Assembly (NCBI GenBank): GCA_964346395.1
Contig: CAYFUT010000019.1
Location: 1 to 40,223, forward strand
Source of the DNA: CAYFUT01 sp964346395
GTDB lineage: Bacteria; Bacillota; Halanaerobiia; Halobacteroidales; Halobacteroidaceae
Length of the DNA stretch: 40,223 bases
Reading direction: 5' to 3'
The notes beneath the pieces were generated by a model. That model was not told the DNA's origin and searched no databases. It saw only the letters and a program-made list of their open reading frames with translations. Positions within the stretch are counted from its first letter, which is position 1. Every line of letters starts with the position of its first letter. Below are positions 23,047 to 31,503 of this stretch, in pieces. A program made the position numbers and the translations under genes.

Positions 23047-23889
23047 TTACCCTCGCAATAACTTTAAAATTTCTTGTTTAGCTTCCTGAACCGAAAAAAT
23101 ATCCTCTCTTAAGTCCCATCCTTTAGCTCTTAATTGATGGACTACAGTTGTAATCTGGGGAATCCCTAAACCTATCTCTTCTAAAAATTCGCGGTTAGCA
23201 AAAACTTCCCCCGGCTCCCCCTGTAAAACTAACTCTCCTGCTTCTAAAACAAGCACTTTATCAGCCAACTGAGCTATTTCTTCCATCTGATGGGAAATTA
23301 AAATAATAGTTAACGAAAAATCCTGCTGTAAATTAACAATTTCCTGCATTAATTCCCGACGGGCTTTAGGGTCTAAACCAGCTATTGGTTCATCTAAAAT
23401 TAACACTTCCGGTTCCATAGCTAATACTCCAGCAATAGCTACCCGGCGCTGTTGACCTCCCGACAGTTTAAACGGAGAGCGATCCTTAAATTGATTATAA
23501 TCCAAATTAACTAGCTCTAAAGCCTGTTTTACACGCCGTGTTATTTCTTCTTCCTCTAAATCTAAATTGCGTGGTCCAAAAGCTACGTCCGCAAAAACTG
23601 TTTCCTCAAACAACTGGTGTTCAGGGTATTGAAAGACTAGCCCCACCTGCTGTCTGATTTTCCGTAAATCTTTCTTACCTGTAATTTCTTCGCCCTGAAT
23701 AAAGATTTTTCCCTGACTAGGCGTAATTAAACCATTTAACGTCTGCACTAAAGTAGACTTCCCGGATCCGGTATGGCCTACTAGCCCTACAAACTCTTCT
23801 TTTTCAATAGTAAAACTTATATCCTTCAGAGCAAAATCAGCAGCCTCTTCACTATATTTATGGCTTACATCTTTTACTTCAATAAACAT
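23047..23889 (-). CDS. ecfA2: ECF transporter ATPase EcfA2
   Basis: ABC-type ATPase of the ECF module (280 residues): Walker A GHTGSGKST, Q-loop FQYPEHQLF, signature LSGGQQRRVAIAG, Walker B VLILDEPIAGLDP, and switch His in ISHQMEE. The FQYPEHQLFEETV form of the Q-loop is typical of EcfA2. The ATG overlaps the ecfA1 stop by 16 nt. It works as a heterodimer with EcfA1 on EcfT. Confidence 0.96.
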   Translation of the reverse strand: MFIEVKDVSHKYSEEAADFALKDISFTIEKEEFVGLVGHTGSGKSTLVQTLNGLITPSQGKIFIQGEEITGKKDLRKIRQQVGLVFQYPEHQLFEETVFADVAFGPRNLDLEEEEITRRVKQALELVNLDYNQFKDRSPFKLSGGQQRRVAIAGVLAMEPEVLILDEPIAGLDPKARRELMQEIVNLQQDFSLTIILISHQMEEIAQLADKVLVLEAGELVLQGEPGEVFANREFLEEIGLGIPQITTVVHQLRAKGWDLREDIFSVQEAKQEILKLLRG

Positions 23890-24701
23890 AACTCATCCAC
23901 CAACCTATCAACTGCAAAAATAGCCGGAGAGATATCAAGATCTGCTTGCCGGAGTTCAACTGCTAATTCTGTTACCTGCGGTAAATCCAAATTATATTTT
24001 TCCAGTTTATCCAGTTGACTAAAAATCTCTTCCGGCGTTCCTTCTAAAACAATCTGCCCTGCTTCCAGAACAATAATTCTATCTGCTCTAATCACTTCAC
24101 TCATTAAATGCGTAATATGTACTATTGTCATTCCCAATTCTTGATTTAGTTGGTGAACTGTAGAAATGACATTTTTCCTACCTACCGGATCCAGCATAGC
24201 AGTGGGTTCATCCAGCACTAAACAATCAGGCCGTAATGCCAAAATACCCGCAATAGCTACCCGCTGTTTTTGGCCCCCGGATAAATTATGAGGAGCAGAC
24301 CGTCTATAATCAGCCATGCCAACTGTCTTTAAAGCTTCAGCTACTCTTGTTCTAATTTCTTCCGGCGGCAGCCCTAAATTTTCTGGTCCAAAAGCTACAT
24401 CTTCTTCTACAATATTAGCTACTAATTGGTTGTCGGGATTCTGAAACACCATGCCCACTTGCTGCCTGATATTCCAAATTTGCTCCTCATCTACTGTTTT
24501 CTTGCCCTTTACTTGCACAGTTCCTCGGTCGGGGAGTAATAAACCATTTAACATCTTAACTAAAGTAGATTTACCGGAGCCATTGTGGCCTACTAAAGCT
24601 AGAAATTCCCCTGCCTCAATCTCTAAATCTACTCCCTTTAAGACCCAGGGGTCTTCTTCACTATATCTATAATAAACATTTTCTAGTTCAATCATTGACA
24701 T
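23874..24701 (-). CDS. ecfA1: ECF transporter ATPase EcfA1
   Basis: ABC-type ATPase (275 residues) with Walker A GHNGSGKST, Q-loop FQNPDNQLV, signature LSGGQKQRVAIAG and Walker B LVLDEPTAMLDP. FQNPDNQ is typical of EcfA1. I chose the ATG at 24701 because GGTGA sits 4 nt upstream; the frame stays open to 24734, but that stretch would absorb the ribosome binding site. It lies 201 nt after rplQ, and several hairpins fill that gap. Confidence 0.95.
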   Translation of the reverse strand: MSMIELENVYYRYSEEDPWVLKGVDLEIEAGEFLALVGHNGSGKSTLVKMLNGLLLPDRGTVQVKGKKTVDEEQIWNIRQQVGMVFQNPDNQLVANIVEEDVAFGPENLGLPPEEIRTRVAEALKTVGMADYRRSAPHNLSGGQKQRVAIAGILALRPDCLVLDEPTAMLDPVGRKNVISTVHQLNQELGMTIVHITHLMSEVIRADRIIVLEAGQIVLEGTPEEIFSQLDKLEKYNLDLPQVTELAVELRQADLDISPAIFAVDRLVDELCLLK

Positions 24702-24739
24702 AATTTCACCAACCCGATATAAAAAAACAGCCATTTAGA

Positions 24740-24887
24740 CCGGACTGAATTGTCCAGCTATTAATCAGGGATTAAATTGTAATTTCTCTAATCTGCCTCG
24801 ATTAATACCCTGAATCCCGGCTATGGCTGCTTAGAAATATTAAATTCTAGATTACCTTCCCCGCTCGCCAACAATACGAGCGAGGAA
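24740..24887 (-). other. Three hairpins between rplQ and ecfA1
   Basis: In transcript order: TTCCTCGCTCG / CGAGCGGGGAA (24857-24887) right after rplQ; an imperfect pair ATTCAGGGTATTAAT / TTTAATCCCTGATTAAT (24760-24815); and CTGGAC / GTCCGG (24740-24757) just before ecfA1. None is followed by a U-tract, so RNA processing or differential stability of the two operon parts is more likely than termination. No known riboswitch is recognised. Confidence 0.5.
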
Positions 24888-24902
24888 AAACGAACTATTA
24901 CT

Positions 24903-25241
24903 TTATTCTACTAGTTCTAAAAGAGCCATCGGTGCCCCATCGCCTCTCCTGGGACCTAACTTAAGTACTCGGGTATAACCTCCAGGACGGTCAGCATAGC
25001 GAGTAGCTAAGTCATCAAATAAAATTTCTATAGCTTCTTCATCCTGTAATTCACCCATTACCTGTCTACGAGCATGCTGGGTTCCTTTTTTGGCCTTCGT
25101 AATTAATTTTTCTGCATATCTTCCTGCTTCCTTGGCTTTAGGTTCAGTTGTTTCAATCTTTTCATTCTTAAACAAAGCCTTAGCCAAGTTAGCTAAAGTT
25201 GACTGGCGATGTTTATTTTTACGCCCTAATTTACGAGGCAT
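24903..25241 (-). CDS. rplQ: 50S ribosomal protein L17
   Basis: 112 residues: the LGRKNKHRQSTLANLAKALF start and the C-terminal GYTRVLKLGPRRGDGAPMA are diagnostic. It lies 20 nt after rpoA, the last gene of the alpha operon. Confidence 0.98.
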   Translation of the reverse strand: MPRKLGRKNKHRQSTLANLAKALFKNEKIETTEPKAKEAGRYAEKLITKAKKGTQHARRQVMGELQDEEAIEILFDDLATRYADRPGGYTRVLKLGPRRGDGAPMALLELVE

Positions 25242-25261
25242 AATTATCCCTCCTTCTTCCT

Positions 25262-26209
25262 TTATAATTCAGGTTGCTTTAAGGTTAAATCAAGTTCTGC
25301 TAGTTTAGCTTTAATCTCCTGCAGTGACTTTTTACCTAAATTCCTAATCTGCATTAATTCATTTTCAGTAGTATTAGTCAATTGTTCTACTGTATCAATT
25401 CCCGCTCGCTTCAAGCAATTAGAAGAGCGCACTGATAAATCTAATTCCTCAATAGTAGTTTCCAAAATTTCATTCTTCTCTTCTTCCTCTTTTTCTACCA
25501 TTACATCTGCTTCACTAATTTCTTCATTCAGATGGATTAGCATATCTAAATGCTCCGTCAATACTTTAGCAGCTAGACTAATAGCATCTTCAGGTGATAA
25601 ACTACCATCAGTAGTTATCTCCAGCTTTAATTCATCTAAATTACTTTTACTTCCTACTCGGGTATCACTAACTTCAAAATTGACCCGCTCAACCGGTGAA
25701 AAATCAGAATCAATATGCATCCGGCCGATTACTTCCTCTTCTTGATCCTCTTCATTTTCTTCCGCAGTAAAATAACCGCGGCCTTGTTCAACAGTCGCTT
25801 CCAGATCAAGTTCCCCATCCTCAGCTAAGGTTGCAATATGCTGATCAGAATTAATAATTTCTAAATTACCGCTTACTTGAAAATCATCAGCAGTAGCTTC
25901 TCCTTCTCCCTCAGCCTTTAAATGAATAGTCTGGGGTTCGTCTTCTTCCATTTTGATAATCAGTTCTTTTAAATTTAAAATAATATCCGCTACATCTTCT
26001 CTGACACCAGAAATAGTATCAAACTCATGATTTACTCCTTCAATCTTAACAGCAGTCACTGCTGCTCCCGGCATAGTAGACATCATAATTCGCCGCAATG
26101 AATTACCTAGAGTAGTCCCATAACCCCGTTCTAACGGAGTAATTACAAACTCACCATGCGTATCATTAGATTCAATCCGCTCAATAGTTGGTTTTTCTAT
26201 CTCAATCAT
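25262..26209 (-). CDS. rpoA: RNA polymerase alpha subunit
   Basis: 315 residues. The N-terminal assembly domain has GYGTTLGNSLRRIM and the C-terminal domain (about 245-315) has the helix-hairpin-helix LDLSVRSSNCLKRAGIDTVEQL used for DNA and activator contacts. An acidic stretch EENEEDQEEEVI around residue 155 and another near the interdomain linker are richer in Glu than in most homologues, in keeping with a halophile (inference). GAAGGGGG precedes the ATG. Confidence 0.98.
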   Translation of the reverse strand: MIEIEKPTIERIESNDTHGEFVITPLERGYGTTLGNSLRRIMMSTMPGAAVTAVKIEGVNHEFDTISGVREDVADIILNLKELIIKMEEDEPQTIHLKAEGEGEATADDFQVSGNLEIINSDQHIATLAEDGELDLEATVEQGRGYFTAEENEEDQEEEVIGRMHIDSDFSPVERVNFEVSDTRVGSKSNLDELKLEITTDGSLSPEDAISLAAKVLTEHLDMLIHLNEEISEADVMVEKEEEEKNEILETTIEELDLSVRSSNCLKRAGIDTVEQLTNTTENELMQIRNLGKKSLQEIKAKLAELDLTLKQPEL

Positions 26210-26266
26210 TAACTTAATCCCCCTTCTTTATTAAATCAACATTCCCGAGGGTTAAAATTTACCGAT

Positions 26267-26896
26267 TTATCTAGAGTAGAATTCTACAATCAACTGTTCT
26301 TGGATTGGTAAATCAATTTCTTCCCGCACAGGAGTGTCAAGAACTTTCCCCTTCAATTGCTCAAAATTAGCCTGTAGCCAAGAAGGAATTTCTTTATCTG
26401 CATTAAACTCAGCAATTTCTTCCATCCGTTTCATATCTTTACTACCTTCTTTAATCTCAATTTCATCATCTATATCAACCTGATAAGACGGAATATCTAA
26501 TCGCCTGCCGTTAACTAATACATGACCGTGATTTACAAATTGGCGTGCTTCATTACGAGAAACAGCAAATCCCAATCGATAGATTACATTATCTAATCTT
26601 CGTTCTAACAGCTGTAAGAATTTCTCACCTGTAACTCCTGGTTCTTTAGCTGCTTCTTCATAATAACTTTTAAACTGATTTTCCAGAACTCCGTAAGCTC
26701 TTCTTGCTTTCTGTTTTTCTCTTAACTGATTACCATATTCAGACAGATTACCACCTCGACCTCGGCCGTGTTCTCCAGGCGCATAAGGCCGACGTTCAAT
26801 AGCACATTTATCAGAATAACATCGTTCGCCTTTTAAAAATAACTTCTCTCCTTCCCGCCGACAAAGTTTACAAGCAGGTCCTTTATATCTTGCCAT
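26267..26896 (-). CDS. rpsD: 30S ribosomal protein S4 (zinc-binding type)
   Basis: 209 residues, a primary 16S rRNA binder. The N-terminal zinc motif is intact (Cys9-x2-Cys12...Cys-x4-Cys within GPACKLCRREG...RCYSDKC), so this is the C+ form. The S4 RNA-binding domain contains RLDNVIYRLGFA and RQFVNHGHVLVNG. 57 nt separate it from rpoA, long for this operon and a possible S4 autoregulatory site (inference). Confidence 0.98.
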   Translation of the reverse strand: MARYKGPACKLCRREGEKLFLKGERCYSDKCAIERRPYAPGEHGRGRGGNLSEYGNQLREKQKARRAYGVLENQFKSYYEEAAKEPGVTGEKFLQLLERRLDNVIYRLGFAVSRNEARQFVNHGHVLVNGRRLDIPSYQVDIDDEIEIKEGSKDMKRMEEIAEFNADKEIPSWLQANFEQLKGKVLDTPVREEIDLPIQEQLIVEFYSR

Positions 26897-26924
26897 CTTC
26901 TTTTACACCTCCAGTTAAATTGAT

Positions 26925-27308
26925 TTATACTCTACGTCGTTTTGGTGGGCGACAGCCATTATGGGGAATAGGTGTCACATCTTTAATAGAAGTAACTTCT
27001 ATTCCTGCTGCCTGTAAAGCCCTAATAGCAGATTCACGTCCAGCACCAGGCCCTTTTACAAATACCTGTACTTCTTCCAGGCCGAACTCCATAGCTTCCT
27101 GAGCCGCTTCATCAGCTGCCATTTGAGCAGCATAAGGAGTTCCTTTGCGCGACCCTTCAAAGCCTAAATTACCGGCGCTAGACCAAGAAATTGCATTTCC
27201 GCGTCTATCAGTCAAAGTAACTATTGTATTATTAAAGGTTGAGCGAATATGTGCTTGCCCTCTTTTAACCCTTAATTTGTTATTTCGCTTTCTTTTACTT
27301 CGTGCCAT
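26925..27308 (-). CDS. rpsK: 30S ribosomal protein S11
   Basis: 127 residues: HIRSTFNNTIVTLTD at the N-terminus and the C-terminal VTPIPHNGCRPPKRRRV are invariant S11 blocks. Platform protein near the mRNA exit. AAGGAGG upstream. Confidence 0.98.
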   Translation of the reverse strand: MARSKRKRNNKLRVKRGQAHIRSTFNNTIVTLTDRRGNAISWSSAGNLGFEGSRKGTPYAAQMAADEAAQEAMEFGLEEVQVFVKGPGAGRESAIRALQAAGIEVTSIKDVTPIPHNGCRPPKRRRV

Positions 27309-27339
27309 TATATCCCTCCTCCTTAATTTGGTTTATAGG

Positions 27340-27699
27340 TTATCCAACAGGCGATGATTTTTTACCTTTTCTAGTTCGAGCATTAGTCCGAGTTCTTTGC
27401 CCCCGTACAGGTAATCCCTTACGATGTCTAATGCCGCGGTAACAACCTATATCTTTCAACCGACTAATATCTGCCTTTACTTGCCGCCTCAATTCTCCTT
27501 CTACTACATATTCTTCATCTATTACCTGTCTTAATTCTGCAATCTGCTTTTCTGTTAAATTTTGCACTCTTACATTAGGATCAATATTCGTCTGTTCCAG
27601 AATATCTTGAGCCGAAGAACGGCCAAGCCCATAAATATAAGTTAATCCAATTTCAATCCGTTTATCTTTTGGCAAATCGACTCCTTCAATACGCGCCAT
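27340..27699 (-). CDS. rpsM: 30S ribosomal protein S13
   Basis: 119 residues: MARIEGVDLPKDKRIEIGLTY start, C-terminal RGLPVRGQRTRTNARTRKG region. The ATG at 27699 has AGGAGG 8 nt upstream, so the longer MKS- reading is rejected. The S13 tail contacts the tRNAs. It is separated from rpmJ by 171 nt occupied by a heptad-arm element. Confidence 0.97.
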   Translation of the reverse strand: MARIEGVDLPKDKRIEIGLTYIYGLGRSSAQDILEQTNIDPNVRVQNLTEKQIAELRQVIDEEYVVEGELRRQVKADISRLKDIGCYRGIRHRKGLPVRGQRTRTNARTRKGKKSSPVG

Positions 27700-27716
27700 A
27701 CTCTTCACCTCCTGTA

Positions 27717-27866
27717 ATAATTAGCAATTGGTAATTGACAATTTACAATTAAAAGCCACAACTTCAAAAACTTAAAATTTAACAATCAATAACGGTCAAC
27801 TAAAATTGGAATTGTTTTTGAACTTATGCTTTTGACTACTAATTGTCAATTTTCAATTGTCCATTG
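27717..27866 (-). repeat. Heptad-arm hairpin element 9 (rpmJ-rpsM)
   Basis: The left arm reads AATTAGC, AATTGGT, AATTGAC, AATTTAC, AATTAAA. The right arm (27841-27866), reverse complemented, reads CAATGGA, CAATTGA, AAATTGA, CAATT. The core is about 85 bp and contains complementary AAAAGC / GCTTTT and CAACTTCAAAAAC / GTTTTTGAACTT parts. It begins 4 bp after the rpmJ stop and ends about 17 nt before the rpsM start, inside the alpha operon. Confidence 0.8.
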
Positions 27867-27870
27867 TTTT

Positions 27871-27984
27871 TTAGCCTTGTCTCTGCTTATGCTTAGGATT
27901 TTCACAAATAACATAAACTCTTCCTTTACGTCGTACCACCTTACATTTATCGCAAATTGGCTTAACTGATGGTCGAACTTTCAT
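27871..27984 (-). CDS. rpmJ: 50S ribosomal protein L36
   Basis: A 37-codon gene reading MKVRPSVKPICDKCKVV through to ENPKHKQRQG. The zinc ligands Cys11, Cys14, Cys27 and His32 are present, so it is the C+ type. It lies between infA (27 nt) and rpsM, the canonical place. A GAGGGG site lies before the ATG. Confidence 0.97.
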   Translation of the reverse strand: MKVRPSVKPICDKCKVVRRKGRVYVICENPKHKQRQG

Positions 27985-28011
27985 ATTACCCCTCCTTATT
28001 CCTGGGTGTGA

Positions 28012-28236
28012 TTAGGATTCATGGCGATAAGTAATCCGACCTCGCTCTAAATCATACGGCGATAATTCAACTGTCACCTTATCACCAGGTAAAATCCTGA
28101 TGAAATTCATTCGCATCTTGCCCGATACATGGGCCAACACTTCATGTCCATTTTCTAACTCCACTTTAAACTTAGCATTCGGTAAAGTTTCAATTACTTC
28201 CCCTTCTACTTCAATGGGTTCCTCTTTATCAGACAT
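28012..28236 (-). CDS. infA: Translation initiation factor IF-1
   Basis: 74 residues, a single OB-fold (S1-like) with the FKVELENGHEVLAHVSGKMR stretch and GDKVTVELSPYDL. Binds the 30S A-site during initiation. GGAGG precedes the ATG. A candidate promoter lies in the 122-nt gap after map. Confidence 0.98.
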   Translation of the reverse strand: MSDKEEPIEVEGEVIETLPNAKFKVELENGHEVLAHVSGKMRMNFIRILPGDKVTVELSPYDLERGRITYRHES

Positions 28237-28303
28237 ACAGACAAACCTCCTCTATAATAAACTTTTATCTCCAATCCCCAGTTACAAAACACTCTAATAT
28301 AAC

Positions 28304-28354
28304 AGTATATCACACATGAAACATTTTATGCAATCATAAACGATTATGCAATCA
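28304..28354 (-). promoter_or_regulatory. Candidate promoter of infA-rpmJ with 11-bp direct repeats
   Basis: TTGCAT (28328-28333), an 18-nt spacer, TATACT (28304-28309). The 11-bp word TTATGCAATCA occurs twice with 18-bp period (28326-28336 and 28344-28354), the first copy covering the -35. It would allow infA and the alpha operon to be expressed apart from the spc operon. Confidence 0.55.
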
Positions 28355-28358
28355 AAAA

Positions 28359-29105
28359 TCAAAATTTAGTTAGAATTTCTGGGCCTGACTCCGTAATTGC
28401 TATACTATGCTCAAAGTGAGCTGACAGTTTCCCATCCTGCGTGACTACTGTCCAGCCGTCATCAAGCGTTTTTACTTGATAGGTACCTACATTTACCATA
28501 GGTTCAATTGCCAGTACCATTCCTTCTTTCAGTCTTGGCCCTCGTCCGGGAGAACCAAAATTCGGCACCTGGGGATCTTCATGCATTTCTTGGCCCACGC
28601 CGTGCCCCACAAATTTACGGACAACTGAATAGCCAACTTCTTCTACATGCTGCTGAATAGCATGCGAAATATCAGACAATCGATTTCCGACCACCATCTG
28701 CTCAATTCCTTTATAAAGAGCTCCTTCTGTTGTCTCCAGTAAATCTTGCGCTTGACTGGAAACCTCTCCGACGGGTAAAGTTTGAGCAGCATCACCATAA
28801 TACCCATCAACCACTGCTCCAATATCTAATCCAATAATATCTCCTGATTCCAGCTGACGAGAACCTGGAATTCCATGTACTACCTGTTCATTAATAGCTA
28901 CACAGACAGTACTGGGAAATCCCTGGTATCCCTTAAAAGCTGGTTCTGCTCCTTGACTGCGGATATATTCCTCAGCCATCCTATCTATCTCTTCGGTAGT
29001 AATTCCAGGTTCTATTTCCTCTGCCAATAAGGCATGAGTCTCCGCTACTACCTGACTAGCTTTTTTCATTATTTCTAACTCTCGTTTTGATTTTCTAATA
29101 ATCAT
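28359..29105 (-). CDS. map: Methionine aminopeptidase
   Basis: Type I enzyme (248 residues) that removes the N-terminal Met from new proteins. Metal ligands are visible in GLDIGAVVDGYYGDAAQT (two Asp), GHGVGQEMHEDP (His), MVLAIEPMV (Glu) and the C-terminal AHFEHSIAI (Glu). No zinc-finger extension. Its start codon overlaps the adk stop (TAATG), so translation is coupled. Confidence 0.97.
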   Translation of the reverse strand: MIIRKSKRELEIMKKASQVVAETHALLAEEIEPGITTEEIDRMAEEYIRSQGAEPAFKGYQGFPSTVCVAINEQVVHGIPGSRQLESGDIIGLDIGAVVDGYYGDAAQTLPVGEVSSQAQDLLETTEGALYKGIEQMVVGNRLSDISHAIQQHVEEVGYSVVRKFVGHGVGQEMHEDPQVPNFGSPGRGPRLKEGMVLAIEPMVNVGTYQVKTLDDGWTVVTQDGKLSAHFEHSIAITESGPEILTKF

Positions 29106-29755
29106 TACTGCAACGCCTCTAAAGCAGCTTTTATATCTGCAAATACTTCTTCTATCTCTTGCTCCCCATTAACCGTAACTAATAAATCACGATCTTGATA
29201 ATAATCTACCAAGGGAGCAGTCTGCTCTTGATAAACTGCCAACCGTTCTTTAATTGTTTCCGGCTGATCATCATCTCGTTGATATAAACTACCGCCACAC
29301 TGATCACAAATTCCTTCTTTTTGCGGCGGATCAAATTTTAAATGATAAGCAGCTCCACAATCTTCACAGACTCGCCGGGCTGATAGCCTTGCAACTACTT
29401 CTTCTTCTCCTACTTCAATATTGATTACTGCATTTAAGTCAAGATCTAAATCTTCTAAAATAGCCGTTAGCTCTTCCGCTTGATTAACTGTCCGGGGAAA
29501 ACCATCCAGAATAAATCCCGCCTGACAGTCATCTTCAGCTAATCGTTCTTTAACTATACCATTTACAATTTCATCCGGAACTAACTTGCCTTGATCCATA
29601 TATTCTTTAGCTTTTGTCCCCAATGCCGTTTCTTGATTAATTGCTCTTCTAAACATATCTCCAGTAGAAATATGGGGCAGATTATAAGCAGACTCTAATT
29701 TGCCCGCTTGAGTTCCTTTTCCTGCCCCCGGTGGACCGAGTAAAACTAAATGCAT
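29105..29755 (-). CDS. adk: Adenylate kinase
   Basis: 216 residues. P-loop GPPGAGKGTQ at 7-16, NMP-binding STGDMFR, and GFPRTVNQAE. The LID domain holds a zinc knuckle (CEDC ... CDQC), common in Gram-positive adenylate kinases. I chose the ATG at 29755 because GGGAGTGAT precedes it; the upstream in-frame GTG codons are rejected. It lies 12 nt after secY. Confidence 0.97.
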   Translation of the reverse strand: MHLVLLGPPGAGKGTQAGKLESAYNLPHISTGDMFRRAINQETALGTKAKEYMDQGKLVPDEIVNGIVKERLAEDDCQAGFILDGFPRTVNQAEELTAILEDLDLDLNAVINIEVGEEEVVARLSARRVCEDCGAAYHLKFDPPQKEGICDQCGGSLYQRDDDQPETIKERLAVYQEQTAPLVDYYQDRDLLVTVNGEQEIEEVFADIKAALEALQ

Positions 29756-29767
29756 CACTATCACTCC

Positions 29768-31030
29768 CTAAGCATTCATAAAGCTGTCATAATGCCTATT
29801 CAATAGATAAGTTTCAATCTGTTTCATAGTTCTTAAGGCAACCCCAATCGTAATCAGCAAAGCAGTACCTCCAAAACGGGCTTGAATACCGGTTAGCCCC
29901 ATCATAAAGTTAGGTAACACTGCTACTGAAGCCAAGAACAAGGCACCTGCTAAAGTAATCCGGGTCAAAATTTTATCTAAATATTCTGCTGTCGGCCTTC
30001 CCGGCCGCCGTCCAGGAATAAATCCGCCCCGTTCTTTCATATTATTAGCTACTTCAATGGGATTAAACTGAATTGCAGTATAAAAGTACGTAAAGAACAT
30101 AATCAATACTGCATACATAACTATATAAAGCGGTTCTCCGGGACTTAAAGCATTAGATACTTTTGTAGCCCACGGATGATTTATAAAGCTAGCAATTGTT
30201 CCCGGAAATAACAACACTGAAGAAGCAAAAATTACTGGGATTACCCCGGCCTGATTTACCTTCATCGGAATATGAGTTGACTGGCCGCCGTATACTTTAT
30301 TACCTACAACTCGTTTAGAATAACGAACCGGAACTTTCCGCTGACCTTCCTGAATATAGATAATCGCTCCAATTACTATTACAGCAATAGCAGCAAACAG
30401 CAGGATGTTAAATACACTTATTTTTCCAGCCTGTAAAGCCTTAAAATTGTTGATTAAGGCTGAAGGAAAGCGAGAAATAATCGAAGAAAAGATGATAATG
30501 GAAATTCCATTACCGATTCCTTTATCCGTGATTTGCTCTCCCAACCACATTAAGAACACAGTCCCCGCTGTTAACGTAATTACAATGGTAGCTAGATTAA
30601 AAAAGTTAGGATTAGCAATTGCTCCGTGCCGTTTAATCAACATAGTAATTCCCGTTCCCTGAATCAAACCTAAAACTACCGTAGCATATCGGGTGTAGCG
30701 ATTAATTACTTTCTTCCCTTCCCGACCTTGTTTAGAAAGCTCTTCTAACTTGGGAATCACAACTGTTAACAGCTGCATAATAATTGAAGAAGTAATGTAG
30801 GGGCTGATACTCATGGCAAAAATAGTAAAATTACGCAGGGCACCACCAGAAAACATATTTAAAAATCCCAATACTCCTGAACCCTGAAAGAATTTTTCTA
30901 AAGCTTGAGCATCAATCCCGGGAACCGGAATATGAGCCCCCAGTCGGTACACCACTATCATTGCCAGGACAAATAAAATCTTGTTTCTTAATTCCTCAAT
31001 CTTAAAAGCATTTCCCAGCGCTGATAACAT
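29768..31030 (-). CDS. secY: Protein translocase subunit SecY
   Basis: The channel of the Sec translocon, 420 residues with ten predicted membrane helices. The plug-region motif SGGALRNFTIFAMSISPYI and the cytoplasmic loop RKVPVRYSKR are typical. It starts 2 nt after rplO, so it is coupled to ribosomal protein synthesis. Confidence 0.98.
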   Translation of the reverse strand: MLSALGNAFKIEELRNKILFVLAMIVVYRLGAHIPVPGIDAQALEKFFQGSGVLGFLNMFSGGALRNFTIFAMSISPYITSSIIMQLLTVVIPKLEELSKQGREGKKVINRYTRYATVVLGLIQGTGITMLIKRHGAIANPNFFNLATIVITLTAGTVFLMWLGEQITDKGIGNGISIIIFSSIISRFPSALINNFKALQAGKISVFNILLFAAIAVIVIGAIIYIQEGQRKVPVRYSKRVVGNKVYGGQSTHIPMKVNQAGVIPVIFASSVLLFPGTIASFINHPWATKVSNALSPGEPLYIVMYAVLIMFFTYFYTAIQFNPIEVANNMKERGGFIPGRRPGRPTAEYLDKILTRITLAGALFLASVAVLPNFMMGLTGIQARFGGTALLITIGVALRTMKQIETYLLNRHYDSFMNA

Positions 31031-31032
31031 TT

Positions 31033-31476
31033 TTAAATCACCTCTGCCTTTCCTCCCGCAGCTTCAATTTTTTCAACTGCAGATTTACTGAATTTATGAG
31101 CTTTTACAGTCAGAGATTTTTCCAATTCGCCGTCACCAAGAATTTTAACTCCGTCTTTTACCTTACTAATCAACCCAGCTTCCTGCAGGTCTTCAACTTT
31201 AACTTCCGACTCGTCTGCAAAGCGATTCAGTTCTTTAACATTAACAATTGCATTTTCGGTTTTGAAATTAGCATTCGTAAAACCTACTTTAGGAAACTGT
31301 TTAAATAACCGAGTCTGACCTCCTTCAAACAGAGGATGAATACTAGAACGAGCCTTTTGGCCTTTCATTCCTCGGCCACTAGTCTTCCCGCGGCCAGAAC
31401 CAGTACCTCTACCAACTCTAGTTTTTTTCTGTTTTGAGCCTTCAGCCGGCTGCAAATCATGGAGTTTCAAAGTCAT
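31033..31476 (-). CDS. rplO: 50S ribosomal protein L15
   Basis: 147 residues; the N-terminal KKTRVGRGTGSGRGKTSGRG extension and GFEGGQ-like block (PLFEGGQTRLFKQFPKVGF) are diagnostic. It directly follows rpsE; the usual rpmD between them is missing. Confidence 0.98.
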   Translation of the reverse strand: MTLKLHDLQPAEGSKQKKTRVGRGTGSGRGKTSGRGMKGQKARSSIHPLFEGGQTRLFKQFPKVGFTNANFKTENAIVNVKELNRFADESEVKVEDLQEAGLISKVKDGVKILGDGELEKSLTVKAHKFSKSAVEKIEAAGGKAEVI

Positions 31477-31503
31477 AGCAAGTCACCTCCCTTAATCAAA
31501 TAA

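Noticed and set aside
24857..24887. Intrinsic terminator directly after rplQ.
   Set aside because: The stem is good but the transcript continues GGTAATCTAG with no U-tract, so I list it only as a hairpin.
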